Notes under the pieces: generated by a model
The model's input: the letters and a program-made list of their open reading frames with translations, nothing else
Databases searched by the model: none
Told to the model about the DNA's origin: nothing
In this document: positions 27,863-41,012 of the stretch, piece by piece
Position numbering within the stretch: position 1 is the first letter of the stretch
Layout: each line of letters begins with the position of its first letter
Position numbers and translations under genes: made by a program
Source of the DNA: Branchiostoma floridae
Lineage: Eukaryota > Chordata > Leptocardii > Amphioxiformes > Branchiostomatidae
Reading direction: 5' to 3'
NCBI RefSeq assembly: GCF_000003815.2
Contig: NC_049981.1
Location: 17,393,207-17,457,206, forward strand
Length of the DNA: 64,000 bases

Positions 27863-29799
27863 ACTTCTCAGCTTTCTACTTGGGCTCTTCTGGGTCGCCT
27901 TTCTAGTGTACTATTGATTGGTAGTACGCACGATTGGTAGTAACTCAGAAATACGATAAGCCAGCCCAAGCAATGTCAATGTGTCAAGTACCTTGAGCTC
28001 CCGGTAGGATACGCCCCATGATAGTGACGTGTATATGCACGTCCCATGTATCAATACGACATTTTTGTTGACCTTCAAAAGTCGTTACATTGTAGAGATT
28101 TATCGGGTTGTTTTTGACATCATTTTGTTTCCCCATTCACAGATTTTGCTTCAAATATGTTTTATGCAAACCTATACAAACCGGCTGTAGACCGGAAGAG
28201 TGGTGCACGATTTTATTCAAGACATGAAGCATGAGGCAGTGTTTAATAGTGCTCGACGACCAAGATTCCCACGTGCAATGCCTTTGTCGATTATTCATAG
28301 TAAAGTGTCTTCAGTTATTGAACAAGTCCAAACGCTTTGCAACTGCATGGTTCATCTAGGATAGTCAATAACTGCTCTTGACAATTGTGTTTGTTTTCAC
28401 TCAAATGCTGTTGTAATAGATATCAAGGGCCGATGTGCAAATCACATACAAGTAAGTGCCCAAAAAGCAAATCAGTTACTTCTCCTTCAGTAAATTAAAT
28501 TAAACGACATACAGACATTTGTCTACGACAATTTTTCTTTGTTTTGATTAGCCATGCAACATGAAGGGGCGGCAAAACATCTACGAGTGAGTTGGTTCAT
28601 TTCATCCATACGGTGTCTAACAGGGTTCAAATAAACATACAAATTGCATATGCATTGCAAGTATACGATAAATTGTGAGTACAGAATCTATATATTTAGT
28701 TGTTTACTGTGAATACTATTTGCAGACAAATAATAACAGTTATAGTAAAAATTGAATGTATAGTAAATATCTATGTAAGCTGGTTGTTAAGCTCCCTAAC
28801 CTAAATACCATCTGTATATAATCTAAAAACCACATTATGTCGTTTTACTCTTATCCTTGCCTCTCTAATATTTACTGTTCTAATAAACCACGTAAGCGAT
28901 CCATATTATCCCGACTTGTAAATTTGCGATTTTACCTAAAGTTTCTAAGTAGTTTTAAGATGATTGTAGGAGGGGGGCCGGTTGAAATCATCAGGTAATG
29001 AGATGAACATCGATCAGTTCTTTCATGAACTGGGGTTTCCTGATTAGCCAGGAAAGAACAAGCTGGTATCACTGTACACCCACAGTGAGCTAATGATTTG
29101 CAACCCGTTGAAGTTTAAGTTGATTATTATCATCACAGTATGAAGTAGATTAATTCCGGTGAACGCAGTCTATTATTGTCACTACAAGCAGCAAGACCTT
29201 GCTGAATTGCAGGTATGTTACATAAAAGAATATTGACTGGGGTAAAGAGACGATATGTCATACAGTTACAATGGCTACCATACGAGTATTTGTTTATCTA
29301 GGCAAGGACACCACGGAAATTTATCCCTTAGGAAAATTCACGGAGAGTGTAATACCCTGGCGTTGCAACCCTTATGTACTTTATACCATGTAGGTTTCAA
29401 ACACCAGACTCAATGTGCCTAGGCCAAGGCATATTAAACTAGCAGGTATGACTTGAGAAAATCTACAGTACTTTGAGACACGTAGAACATTTGGTATTGT
29501 TGCTTTAATCTTCTAGGTGGTAGGCAATGTAACATATTTGTCATATGAGAATTGAGAATTAAGAAGTCACAATGTCACGTAGTTACTCGACGATTTGGTG
29601 TACCATACCAAGTCCTTCAGAATATGTAGGTCATTTTCATCTAGTGTAATTTTGACGACGCCATTTCAAGACACCACAAACCACATAGATGCAGATAACA
29701 GAATGTGTTGACTGATGAAGCATGGAATGTCTACATGTCATCTAAGAGAGCAAACAGTACAACTACGTAGATCATGTGAGTCACTCGTATTGTTAATTC
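27863..29799. other. Non-coding, nothing recognised
   Basis: A/T-rich DNA without open frames of note, repeats or element ends that I can recognise. Confidence 0.45.
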
Positions 29800-30705
29800 A
29801 ATTATTATTATTATTCTTTATTTCAGGCACTACAGGCCCATAACAATACATACAATCAAAAACCGTAAGGCCACCAAATTTTTAGGACATAATGTCGACG
29901 TAATATCTGACAGGTATGTGACGTTTGACGTTACGTTGACGTAAGATGACGTAATTATGACGTCATCAATTTGATTATATTGGCCAAACCCATGAAAAAA
30001 GGGTATTCTCAGAAAACTTCAAGTTATGCTTCAAACATGTAACAACAAGTGCAGATAACATAATAATAATATTTGTTACGCCTTGCGTTGTCAATAGCAA
30101 CATCAATGACGTCAATATGACGTCATAAAATGACGTCATGCACATCTAAGATACGAGTTGGGCTCCGCCATATTATATCCACCACCGTGAATTTTTTGAA
30201 ATACTTTTTTTGCAACAAATAATCACAAAGGGCAATGAGTATAGACTAAATTCATTCATTTAGATGGTTTTTGATGAAAAAATACCAGGTAGTTACAAAT
30301 TTTAAGGGAGAATTAGCGTGTTATTCTTGATCTGGCCATTCGGTCCGCCATCTTGGATTTTGGGCTGATGACGTCATCAAATTAGCATAATTTATGCATA
30401 TATAATTATAAAAGATATGCTAAATAATATAAGATTTTATCTATGTAATAAAATCGCAGTAATATAGCAAACAAATGTGAAAAATACATTGTTAGAACCA
30501 AAAATAGTGATTTTTGGCAAAACTGCCTGTCAACAAACGGTTGCCATGGCAACAAGAAAAAATGGAAAATTTGTCAAACTTCGTGGAATTGTTGCCAACA
30601 ATATTTAAGGAAAACTCACCAAATTTGGTGGCTCTAGCGTAAGCCGCTCTGGCGTTATAGGACATCGAAGTTAGCGCGGGCCTCAAAAGCCCCCCCCCCC
30701 CCCCC
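29800..30705 (-). mobile_element. Non-autonomous retroelement-like repeat rich in TGACGTCA
   Basis: On the minus strand this block ends with gggcctgtagtgcctgaaat, then aaagaataataataataatt: an AATAAA-type signal followed by an (AAT)n tail, as in many non-LTR elements. Its minus-strand beginning abuts a 16-C run (30690-30705, plus strand). In between are five perfect TGACGTCA octamers (29958, 30107, 30118, 30131, 30369). There is also AT-rich filler with the octamer-like tatgcat, and a segment (ggttgccatggcaac) matching an X-box-like palindrome. No reverse transcriptase frame is present. I infer a dispersed, non-autonomous or 5'-truncated element. Confidence 0.45.
30690..30705 (+). repeat. Poly-C run (16 C)
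   Basis: A homopolymer of 16 cytosines at the boundary of the TGACGTCA-rich repeat. Its length may be unreliable in the assembly. Confidence 0.9.
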
Positions 30706-32437
30706 GGTCTGAATAGGGTTAACGTAAGGACAGATTACACATCATAAGTCATCTGCATACAATAAATGATTTAATGGTATTATCAATTGCAATGTAACAA
30801 CCAACGCCACTCGATTAGATATCAAAGAAAATTAGCGGTTGTAGGTTTGTTTAAATACCTTGAAATGTGAAAGCGATGCTACTTAAGATAGAATAGCACT
30901 ATTCTCCAAGTTTGGAATGTATCGAATGTTGGTCATTGAGATTCTAACCTCCGATGTCTGAAAGCGATTTTCGATAGGTCAAACTAGAAGCAAAGATCCA
31001 ATTTTGGTGAGGGAGTATGAACAAAACCTCTCCGCGGAGACCTCTGCTGTCCGAACCCATTCGTAATGAGCATCAAGGAAACTCCTTTATTCAACCCATT
31101 GATTTCTAAAAGCAGTTCTTAATTAATTATTTGCAGGGTACATAGAATTGTGTGTGTTATGACTGGAACTTCAGCTTCACAAAAGGTTTTCTAAGAGAAA
31201 CGAACCAGATATTGGAGATATGCAACGGCTTTGTATTGGCTCGTTATATCGACCTTTAGAGGAATTTTACCAACGACTTCAGCACAACAATCATCTTTAT
31301 CACAATACCTTACAATGGTCTATGAAACTCCATATATTTGAATAAAGGCCACATCTTTAGCCAGCCTAACAGGAATGTTGCCTGACAAAAAGTTGTATAC
31401 GTAAGAGTGTTATCGTAATTTTCTTTATTTTGAAACAAGACAACGTGGAAGTATGGAAGTATGATCGATGGCTCTTACTGATGAGAGATTACCGACTGGA
31501 TAAATGCCTCCCCATTGAGATAATCCAGCGATTCATCACAGTACTATTCCACATACTGACAGTGACAAATGGCGATTTCGAAGATCATTAATCAGGGTAT
31601 AAGATTGGCAACGATTCAACGTGATTCACTTGTTCGTGTTGCAACATGCGAGCTAGCAACGTTTCAGTAAACATGACTAGCCGACTTAGTTTGCTGTCAG
31701 GTATCCATGCCCACCCATGGTTTCGAGAAAGGAAGACTTTCAAACTCAAGGCCTTTTGTTAAATAGCCATGTCAAAACATAATTTCCAACAAAGGAAGAC
31801 TCTTATTAAGACCTCGTGGACTAGCTTCGTCCGAGCATGTTCTCAAAAAAAAATGTACTACATACTTGTTGACAAATATTCATGTCCAAACATATTTTCC
31901 AAGCAAAAGATGATGAAAAGATGACGTAGCAACAGACTACCTCATCAAAAGGAAGGAGAGGCCAAAGCAACAAATCGAGCCAAGGAATCAATTGAACACA
32001 TGGACTTGTTGATGACCAGTAATTTCACCACGGAACAAGACACCTGAAAGACCTAAACAGTTCTACCTGGTCCAAATTGGCAGTCTGAGAAGATACACGA
32101 AAAAGATACTGTCTCGAATTGCTTGCAAACTACCTGTTTTCCATTGAAAGCAAAGAAGGCCTTTATTGAAGACTCCAATAGGATGCGTAATGGTCGACCC
32201 GTACATGACATACAGTAGCAAAGGAAGGGTAAATGGACACTTTCTTTTTGTCCTTTAATAGCCAACACCATTTTACCTGCAACATCACAGGAATCTACAA
32301 GTTCATACAGTATTGACAGCCAACCGAGCCCACATACATGTATATCTAATGACTATTCCACCGCTAATCGTAGTACACGTCACGTGTATTACATTGTTGT
32401 TTCACTTGTAACGTGGCTGCAGCATATTTGGATGTCA
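30706..32437. other. Non-coding, nothing recognised
   Basis: No exon or repeat family recognised. One 72-codon minus frame at 32053-32271 has no domain. Confidence 0.45.
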
Positions 32438-32578
32438 CTTCTGAAATACTAGTATCTAAGCCTAGTGTCTCTCATAGAGAATTGTAGCTTTTGAAATATC
32501 TAAACCTAATGTCTCTCATAGTGAATTGTAGCTTCTGAAATATCTAAAAACCTAATGTTTCTTATAAAGAATTCTTGG
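32438..32578 (+). repeat. Tandem repeat, three units of 44-50 bp
   Basis: The units start at 32438, 32488 and 32532. Each opens with cttctgaaat or cttttgaaat, continues through taa(g/a)cctaatgtctctcata, and closes with gaattgtag. Unit lengths are about 50, 44 and 47 bp, and the third is the most diverged. Confidence 0.8.
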
Positions 32579-35500
32579 CTATCAGCTTTCACCTAACAAA
32601 ACGGCAGTAAACTACAGTATTGACTTGATGTAGAAAGATGACCACTGTACTCCAAATTGAATACGCTCGTTAGACCTACAGTCAGTGAGTTATTTCTATA
32701 AAACTAAATAAAACCAGCCTTACCTTACGGATATTTGGAAATCTTTAAACTTTGGATCCCACAAAGGGCATGCACAATTAAAACGTTTGAATGGCAACAT
32801 AATCTCCTTCAGTCCACAGGACAAGTGAACAATGAATCAATAAAAGAAAACGAGCGTTCAGGCGTGGGTGGCAAAAGTATACTAAGCTAGCAATAATTCG
32901 TACGGCTTAACTTCTGTAGCCCATGAGTAAGATAAGCGAGTTTGAACATTCATAAGGGTTATAAAATGCACCGACGGCTATACCCTTAAACTTTCCATGG
33001 GTTGATGGTTATCGTATATATTAAAAGAACGAAAGTATCATCACAGAAATCTTACTAGCCTTGAGCCGTTTGATTTCGATCGTAGGTTGTGGATAACCTG
33101 TGCACTGATCCATAAGTCACCTTGGGTTCGTTTTGAATTTAGGACATGTAAAATGAGAGGTAAGGATTTAAAGAGGTCTTGGCAGCTAGGCAGCATGGAA
33201 GTCACTAGAGGACGACTTAAGTTAAGAGTGCGCACTTGAAATGTGTAAAATGCACTTGGATGCAGTAGGCTTTACTAGGAATCAATGGCGAAATGCTGCC
33301 CGTATTTGTATTGGTGATGTGACGGAACTTTACACCGGCCAGCCAGGCAGCCGAAGATGGTGATTGCCCCAAAAGGTACATGCAGGCAGCAATACAGACA
33401 AACGAAGGGCAACATTATTCTATGGTAATGATGCAAAATATACTAATGGAGCTGTGAATTGAAAAATAAACGCTATGCGAAATTGGGATGCATAGTACTT
33501 AATACAGCCCAAGTAAACATTATGACACCTATATGTGTAATGAAATGCATCTAAAACCTACCTAATCGTTTGAGGACTGTAATGCAGTGTGTATATATGT
33601 AGCAGATTTATATACGTAGCAAGATGTTGGCATTGAATATATTACCTTACTATCAACTAAGTGCCTGCACTCACAAAATCGTTATGCTTTATACGACATT
33701 TCTTATGAAATTATGATTCAGTTGAGATTGTTCAAAGCAGAAAATCCAGTGCTTTTACTCCTAAGTGCACATCCATTTCCGAACCGGAAAAGTGGTTTTG
33801 GCCTAGATTCCTCACATTGCTGAGCTTAACCATACATGAAGGAAGGATGTAAGAAGACCAGGAAGTGCTTTTGGCGTTTGTTAAGTGTCGGTCCATTTAG
33901 TAAAGTGCTAGTTATGTTCTTGTAGAGTGGCACAAAATTCTGTATGCACAATACAGATGCCTGTAACTGTTTAGGTCGCTCATGTGCTTTTGATGATCTT
34001 ACACTCGGTCATTGTTCTGGAATATGGGCCGGATGGGGCCGCAAATGACTCAGCTCAACATAATGCAATCTCAGAGGCTACCATATTCTTGAAATGATAA
34101 CAGTTTTCTTATCTTTTTATTGTTTTTACGATACTATTTACTATATGTCAAATTCCTGGCCTTTTGTGTCACCTCTCCCTTTAAACTAATAGATGTTAGC
34201 ATGACTGAGGACTCAATGTTACATTTTACATTTGTTTGGAAATTGTCCATCAGATAATCCAGATTTCAATGTCCACTTTTTTCACTTTGCGTTTATGTAA
34301 ATATTGATACATATGATTAAATGTAGTTTGTATGTATTTACATATCGTATGGGGGCACACAATTTCGTTTTTTTTACGAGATGGGCAGAAATTCGTATAC
34401 GACCTCGACGAAATACTTTGGTATTCCTTCGAGAGAAGCCACGTCCTGTTTAACTTTGTCAGTACATTAATTTGAGTTCTCCTTCGCTGCATCTGTTAAT
34501 GTGGGCTAATTTTGCCCCGTGTTTCTCATTTCCCACAGCCCTCTTTGGAGTACCAGGCAGCCCTTCCCACTGTGTTACATCTGATTGCCTGGCAATTTCG
34601 TTTCTGTCTAGAATTCATTTATGGAACCTCAGGTGTATTCCAAAGATGACCTATCCCCTATGGTATGTCGATTTGGGCGTCTTGCTCCGAATTGACCACC
34701 CTGAGTTAATTGCCTTAGATGAGAGCCTTATGGCGTCTCGAGTGAGGCTGGGTTATTGGCGTTTATGCCATGACGAAGCTCCTGGTGTACTTTCAAAGTA
34801 GGTTAATCAAAAGTTTCTCTAAAACAGCATTAAAGCACCACCATTTGCGAGAGCTCCAAATGCCAAGTTTGATACCTAGAAGTTCACCTAGAAGAAAACG
34901 TATAGCTTATATCGGGAAATCAAAACGCAATTTACTAGAAGTGGCATCTCACTGCATTTGGGGAACCGGTGTGGCACTGCGGGGTTCGAAAGATTACTCA
35001 AAGAATTTTCAGAGATAAAGAACAAACTTTCTTGCGTTTTGTGTATTCTGTTGTCTTCTAAGTCATACTTTACGTATTAGGCAGCATCTAAGTTATAAAA
35101 TAACACAACGGTGCCGCAGTAAATGAACTCCACAGTGTCGCCCCAAGTGCAGTGACATACCAGCTTATATTAGGTTTTTTGCAAGAAAAAAGTGATACTA
35201 TCAATACGAGAAACCCAATGCGAATTACAGATCACGGATTTATATTCTACACAATGTCCAATATCATATGCAGATTTAAACATTACTTATTTACAGTGCA
35301 CCAACGTACCACTCAAAGTAAGTAGTTGGGGCAGAAGGTCCCAGGAAAAAAACGCTTGATAAGGGGAGAAATACGTTTCATGACATTTAATGCTGTCATA
35401 AGAGCAGTTTTTATTGCTGCCATAAAAGTAACATATGAACCATGATTATGAACAGGTCTTGCAAACAAAATGTCAAGGCTTTATAACACAAGACATGTGT

Positions 35501-36769
35501 GGCATATGTATGTGCGTTCGGGAGCCAACGTAAAAAGAGCCAAATATATTTTCTGATTGAGAAGAATAATGAAAATACTACGCTGATTCTTAACGAAGTT
35601 TTATTCACAGATAGAGTTAATTCTGCGGTTAGGAATTATTTCACTTTGAGCCGGTAAAACACTCGTGTGTCTTTCGAGACAATCATATAGAATTCCTTGC
35701 AATAAGAATTAGAACCGCCGCCAAATTTTTAGAATGCTTTCTATTGCCTTTTAATTGTACATGGCTAAAGCTCAGAATATCAGACAAGCTGCCTTGGTCA
35801 GAAAACAAATGAGATCAATAGTTACACATCGACTTTTTGTCATAATGATCATAAATAGAAGGGGAGATTATCTAAATGAAAAACATTACCCGCTAGCACA
35901 ACTAAACCATTGTTAATGTTCTAAATGTGATACTTCACAGAACTGTCAGAACATCATGAAAATCAGACAAGCTTATCTATTCAGTGTACCATTTCTGATA
36001 CTTAATGCTCCTGAATTTTATCAGAGACATCACAATCACATGTACATTGCAGACTTGGCCGTATGCATCTCAGAGCTTACTGACAGCCCATTGGTCATCA
36101 CACAAATTGATTTCCTCAATATGGGAGTAAATGCCCAAGGTGATCAACCGATAGGTAATCTATATCATGTTATATATAATTCACAACATCGGTTCGTCGG
36201 CAATAAAAAAAAATCTTCATCAACTTTATGTACTACTATATGTACTTGTCACGCAGGAGAAAGGCTTATGCAATTGGTGGAATCGCGAGCCTTGCAGTTT
36301 TTTGTGCATATTCAAACGCTGCGTTATCACGAACCACCCCATGCAAAACAACAGTGTTTGCAAAACTGAGTCTATGTCACCCAAAACCGCCCTACATGAA
36401 ATGTGTGGAAAGGATTTTAAGTAAGTATCCAGTGACAGGCTCTCCTAAATTCAATATGATGTAAGAGGAATATTGCAAATTTTGTTTCACCCATGCCAAA
36501 ACCAGATAATGAATAGCATAATGAAGCATTCTGATACATTGTTAATATGTGTCCCACCTAGTGTGCATGATGAGGCACAGTGAGCTATGATAATTACCGA
36601 AGAAATCCTATATGAATAGAGTGGATCCTATAGTTTGTGGGGCGCTTAAGACACATTACTAGCGCCCGCCACACCTGCGACAGAAAGGGCTGGTACCATA
36701 ACTATTCTGTTAACCCTGGGAATGAGCCAAATATAGAACATAGCCTTGGTTATGTGTAGAATTGGGTGT
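32579..36769. other. Non-coding, nothing recognised
   Basis: Several open frames of 80-137 codons occur (34472-34801, 35956-36369). None shows a recognisable domain, conserved cysteine pattern or splice-flanked structure. No RNA gene is seen. Confidence 0.4.
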
Positions 36770-36795
36770 ATATGTGTAAGTGTGTATACGTGTGG

Positions 36796-36832
<37 letters not shown>

Positions 36833-36838
36833 TCTGTT

Positions 36839-36910
<72 letters not shown>

Positions 36911-36918
36911 TCTGGGTA

Positions 36919-36968
<50 letters not shown>

Positions 36969-36980
36969 TCTGGGTATGTA
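36770..36980 (+). repeat. Compound (GT)n array with ACGTCTG spacers
   Basis: A GT array of about 200 bp is interrupted by three related spacers, ...tgtacgtctgtttg..., ...tgtacgtctgggtatgtat... and ...tgtacgtctgggtatgtaa. There is also an opening tatacgtgtgggtatg. The spacers suggest duplication of a larger unit (GT run plus ACGTCTGGGTATG). Frames across it encode only TH or CV repeats. Confidence 0.92.
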
Positions 36981-39900
36981 ACTTAAAATGAGTAACGATG
37001 GCGGCACTGTTAAAATGTTGGCTGGTCATGAATGAAATATTTCTCAATTGGAAATTAAACACAATGCCCCAGCCTTATTATACTTTTTATTGCTGCCAAT
37101 AATGTAGGTTTATGGCTATGAAGATCAGCATGGAACTATATGTAATACAAATCAACACGAGGAGTAAACTAATTCTATTTGGAATGTCCCAGGTGTGGTG
37201 ATATATCTCGTGTGGCGTCTAATATTGTGACATGATTGCACGAATTAGAATTAATAGGGATCAAATATACCCGTTTATCTTCATCAGAACAAAACAAGAA
37301 ATGATTCCCACATTAGCCTAAACTAGGCAAGCAGGCAGGCTCCTCCAACCAGAAAAGACGGTTGTTAATATGCTTGCATTGAAAATCGATGCATGGAATN
37401 NNNNNNNNNNNNNNNNNNNNNNNNNNNNNNNNNNNNNNNNNNNNNNNNNNNNNNNNNNNNNNNNNNNNNNNNNNNNNNNNNNNNNNNNNNNNNNNNNNNN
37501 NNNNNNNNNNNNNNNNNNNNNNNNNNNNNNNNNNNNNNNNNNNNNNNNNNNNNNNNNNNNNNNNNNNNNNNNNNNNNNNNNNNNNNNNNNNNNNNNNNNN
37601 NNNNNNNNNNNNNNNNNNNNNNNNNNNNNNNNNNNNNNNNNNNNNNNNNNNNTAAACGATTAAAGATGTAGATGCATATATAGTAGATACATATATATAA
37701 AATCAACGTCAATAGGGAAAATGATTGACAGCCATTAGTTCCATATCTAATTTTTGTAGTATGATATATATATAGAAAATGAATAGATTTGTATCAGATG
37801 TGCTTCTAGAATTTTACTAAGACAGGGGATTTGTCGGAGTCACATATGCTTATGAGAACGTTGATAACACAAGAAGGTAAAAAGTCTGCTGCAATAATAA
37901 TAGGTAGGAGTCGGTCAACATATAAGATCCAACCTCTGTTTACACAGCAGTTTCCAAAATAGAAATATTTTCTAATACGCAATATTACACAATACGTACC
38001 AAAATTCTCTTCAGCAGGTCACATTATGTAAGACATTAGACATTGTAATAGATTTGCCGCCATCTCTTTGAAAAAGGGCGTGTGTTTTATTTCTTAGACC
38101 ACAATGCAATCTTGAAAGGATGCTTTTTCTTTGAAATCTTGATAAATGCTTCTTCGCCAGCTAAACCACCAAGGAAAAATGTAGCTTTGAAATATTCCCT
38201 TCGCAGATTCAAAGGAACAAACTGCTGTTGGCTAAAGAAGGTCAGCCCCCCAGCAGCCGATGTATGAATGTTTCAGTCTTCTATTTGATGTTACGTGCAT
38301 TACAGGAAATGATTAATAGGGCGTAGGAGTCTCTTCAGGGCCCTGCTAGTAGTAAATGTATCAAACGCTGATGCGCAAAGCTAGCGACCGAGCCCCGCCC
38401 AAGCTTTTTAAAAGGAAACCTTGCTGGGGAAAGACCCCCCTAAAGTAAACTTTGTTAGGCAAAGATGTCATTGATGTTTGAATAGTAACTTTTATTTTCC
38501 AATAATTGTTTACGACACAGCACATGGAAGCTTGTACATTGTATAATTCTAATTTTCTCTACAAAATGAGATTACATGCTCGTATAGTCTAGGTCGATTG
38601 TTCTGTACTACCCGACATTTACGATGCAAGTTTATCACATGTTGATATGTGTTTTCATTTGTTCCCCTGATCCATTGATGGACATCATTAACATTTATTT
38701 TCTGAAGATTAGACTGGAAGCAAATCGTGCTTCCACAAACTCACTTATCAAATTGCAAAATATACAATCAACACAGACATAACTCGGTAACAAAGCGTTG
38801 AAAGATTCGGAATTAAAAGATAATTAATTTACAAAATAAATAAGAGAAGACAACTTTTTTTGATTGTAAGTTTGAAAGGGACGAAAGTAACATTTTGCTC
38901 AGTACTATTATTGTGTGATTGCGTCACAAGTACAGGCTGACATTGCCAAAAGTTGCAAGCATTGCGCTAGTGTACATTGTGCTTAGTTTCCAACAACCTC
39001 AGGGTGCACGCGATTATGTGCTGCACGTGTCATGGCGTCAGTACAAACCTGGCCGACAGACATTGCAACATGCTGGTGTCTCATTTGCACCAAAACAGCC
39101 CTAATTTGTACATCTAACAACAGTATATAGGATGAATGAGAAATGTACCTTAAAAGACGAAGTTGCTTAATATGTGTTCTTTCAAATCTTCTTGTATATA
39201 GGCAGTTTTGCCAGGATACGTAAGTCTGTAGATTTTTGTGTTGTACTGCGGATAGGCCTCCAAATTTAAGTGACGTATATGCTGTCTCAAAGCTGTTACA
39301 TGTTGTATAGGCAGTGCAGTTTCCTAAGTACGTGAGCCTTTTTCAATGCGATCGATTCTACTTCCAAACGGCTCAAGATCTAGACGTAATACGAGCGACC
39401 AATTACGCCGAGAATGCGCTGAGCTGCTTCATCAAGGACAACCGAGATAATGAGTCCCTTATGAGACTTGATACAACATTTCCAGTAAAGTGTGCTTTGC
39501 ACTAGGGGAGGAAACGGGTAATACGTCCTTGAATAAATGACCATGCCTACCAGTTAGTTGTAATTGTTGTTTCGAGTGTATCTCCCGTTATGGTGACGTG
39601 GAATGAGGTACATGGTGATAAAATGAAAGCGTATGTACAGTACCAAATGTTGAATGCAAATGTTTCTTTTGAGACTCATATATAATTATATCTTAGCGAC
39701 CAGATGTCAACTTTACGAGCTACAAGTAAAACCTTACAAGCATGACCGACCCACCCATCTATTTTGCAGTGTACCATGCAGCTTTAAAGGAGTCACCAAG
39801 AGAGTCTAATTTAACCTAAATGGACATTCATGACAGTAACATTTTACTACAGACTATTTGTGGAGATGTAAGGGGCTGGGAGGAAGCGATTATGCCCCAT

Positions 39901-41010
39901 TTGGACAGCTACCAACTGGTATTGACATGCATACTCATCCGATCTGAACCCAACAGCTATACCAAAGTAGTAACCAGTATTACAATATGGACATACAGTG
40001 TGGTACTAAAAAAAAACTTCTTGGAGTATAAAACTGCAAATCCAACAGCAGTATGAACATACAGATAAATATACAAAACATACATGTCAGATAAACAGCC
40101 AGTTCCAATAGCTGCAAATGGAACTCATAGTTTTCAGTTCAAGGATGTTTTTTCCAGACAGCACCCGTTGTGATAGTCCATTAGTCGAGATCGCCGGGGT
40201 TCTGAATTGTGCTCTTATGGGACCAAAGACCCTACGCGGCCTATGGCACAAAACCAACAAATGTCCCCATTTAGTTCCATTATTACCTTATGCAATAGTT
40301 CTGGTACCATAAAACGAATGTCTCGAGCAAAATCAATGGTTGTTCCATCCGAAAATGCATTAAGGCAAAGGCAGCAAAAAAGACATATTAAGTTCATCCT
40401 CCCATATATTTGACAAGCTATGTAATGTTAAATGATGTGATTCCTACCATGTACCAAATATTTTATTATTTCTGTCTGATTCAAAATTCCAGTATCAGCT
40501 ACAAATAAAGTCTAATCAACAAATACACAATAGGCTATAGAATAGGTGCAAATTACATTGCTCTTTTTCACATATGCAATACCCAGCAATCTTTTTTAAA
40601 CAAGACGAATTAATGAGGCATTAATTAGAGCCTTATCTATGTGACACACTACATAATTCCATAATACACTGGCTTCCATTTGATGTATAGTGCGGCGCAG
40701 ACGATAGCGTATCCCGTCAACGCCAGTCACAGGCTACATTCATTACCCGACTTAATCTCAGAATAATGGATCACGAATATTCCGTAATTTGCTGCTGTCG
40801 ATAGCGCACAATCACATTTCTCTCCAACGTGCCAATATGATTTCGATACCAGGGAACCGCAAGCGTTATTAACATGCGCTGCAGCCGTTCGGAGCAAGCA
40901 CGTTGGTAAACGCGTGACGGTAATACATGCGATTCATTATGCCTAAAGGCTCGCAGCCGCATCATTACAAAGTTATTGAGGAAGATCCTAAATGACTCAA
41001 GGCAACTTAC
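36981..41010. other. Presumed intron 3' of the aminopeptidase exon / non-coding; one gap
   Basis: On the minus strand this lies downstream of the aminopeptidase donor site, so it should be its intron or later gene. I looked for further M1 exons (GAMEN, HExxH) in the minus-strand frames and did not recognise any. Exons shorter than about 60 codons could be missed. A 253-base gap lies at 37400-37652. Confidence 0.45.
37400..37652. other. Assembly gap (253 N)
   Basis: A run of N. Open frames called across it are empty. Confidence 0.98.
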
Positions 41011-41012
41011 CG
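41005..41012 (-). other. 5' splice donor of the aminopeptidase exon
   Basis: Read leftward, the sequence is CG|GTAAGT, a consensus donor. The open frame runs only into a TAA inside this donor, which supports splicing at this point rather than read-through. Confidence 0.8.

Noticed and set aside
34472-35018. Two adjoining plus frames (109 and 82 codons) considered as a small gene
   Set aside because: They are in different frames, with no domain, no plausible intron between them and no conserved motif.
36646-37062. A 138-codon minus frame with poly-TH
   Set aside because: It is the translation of the (GT)n microsatellite.
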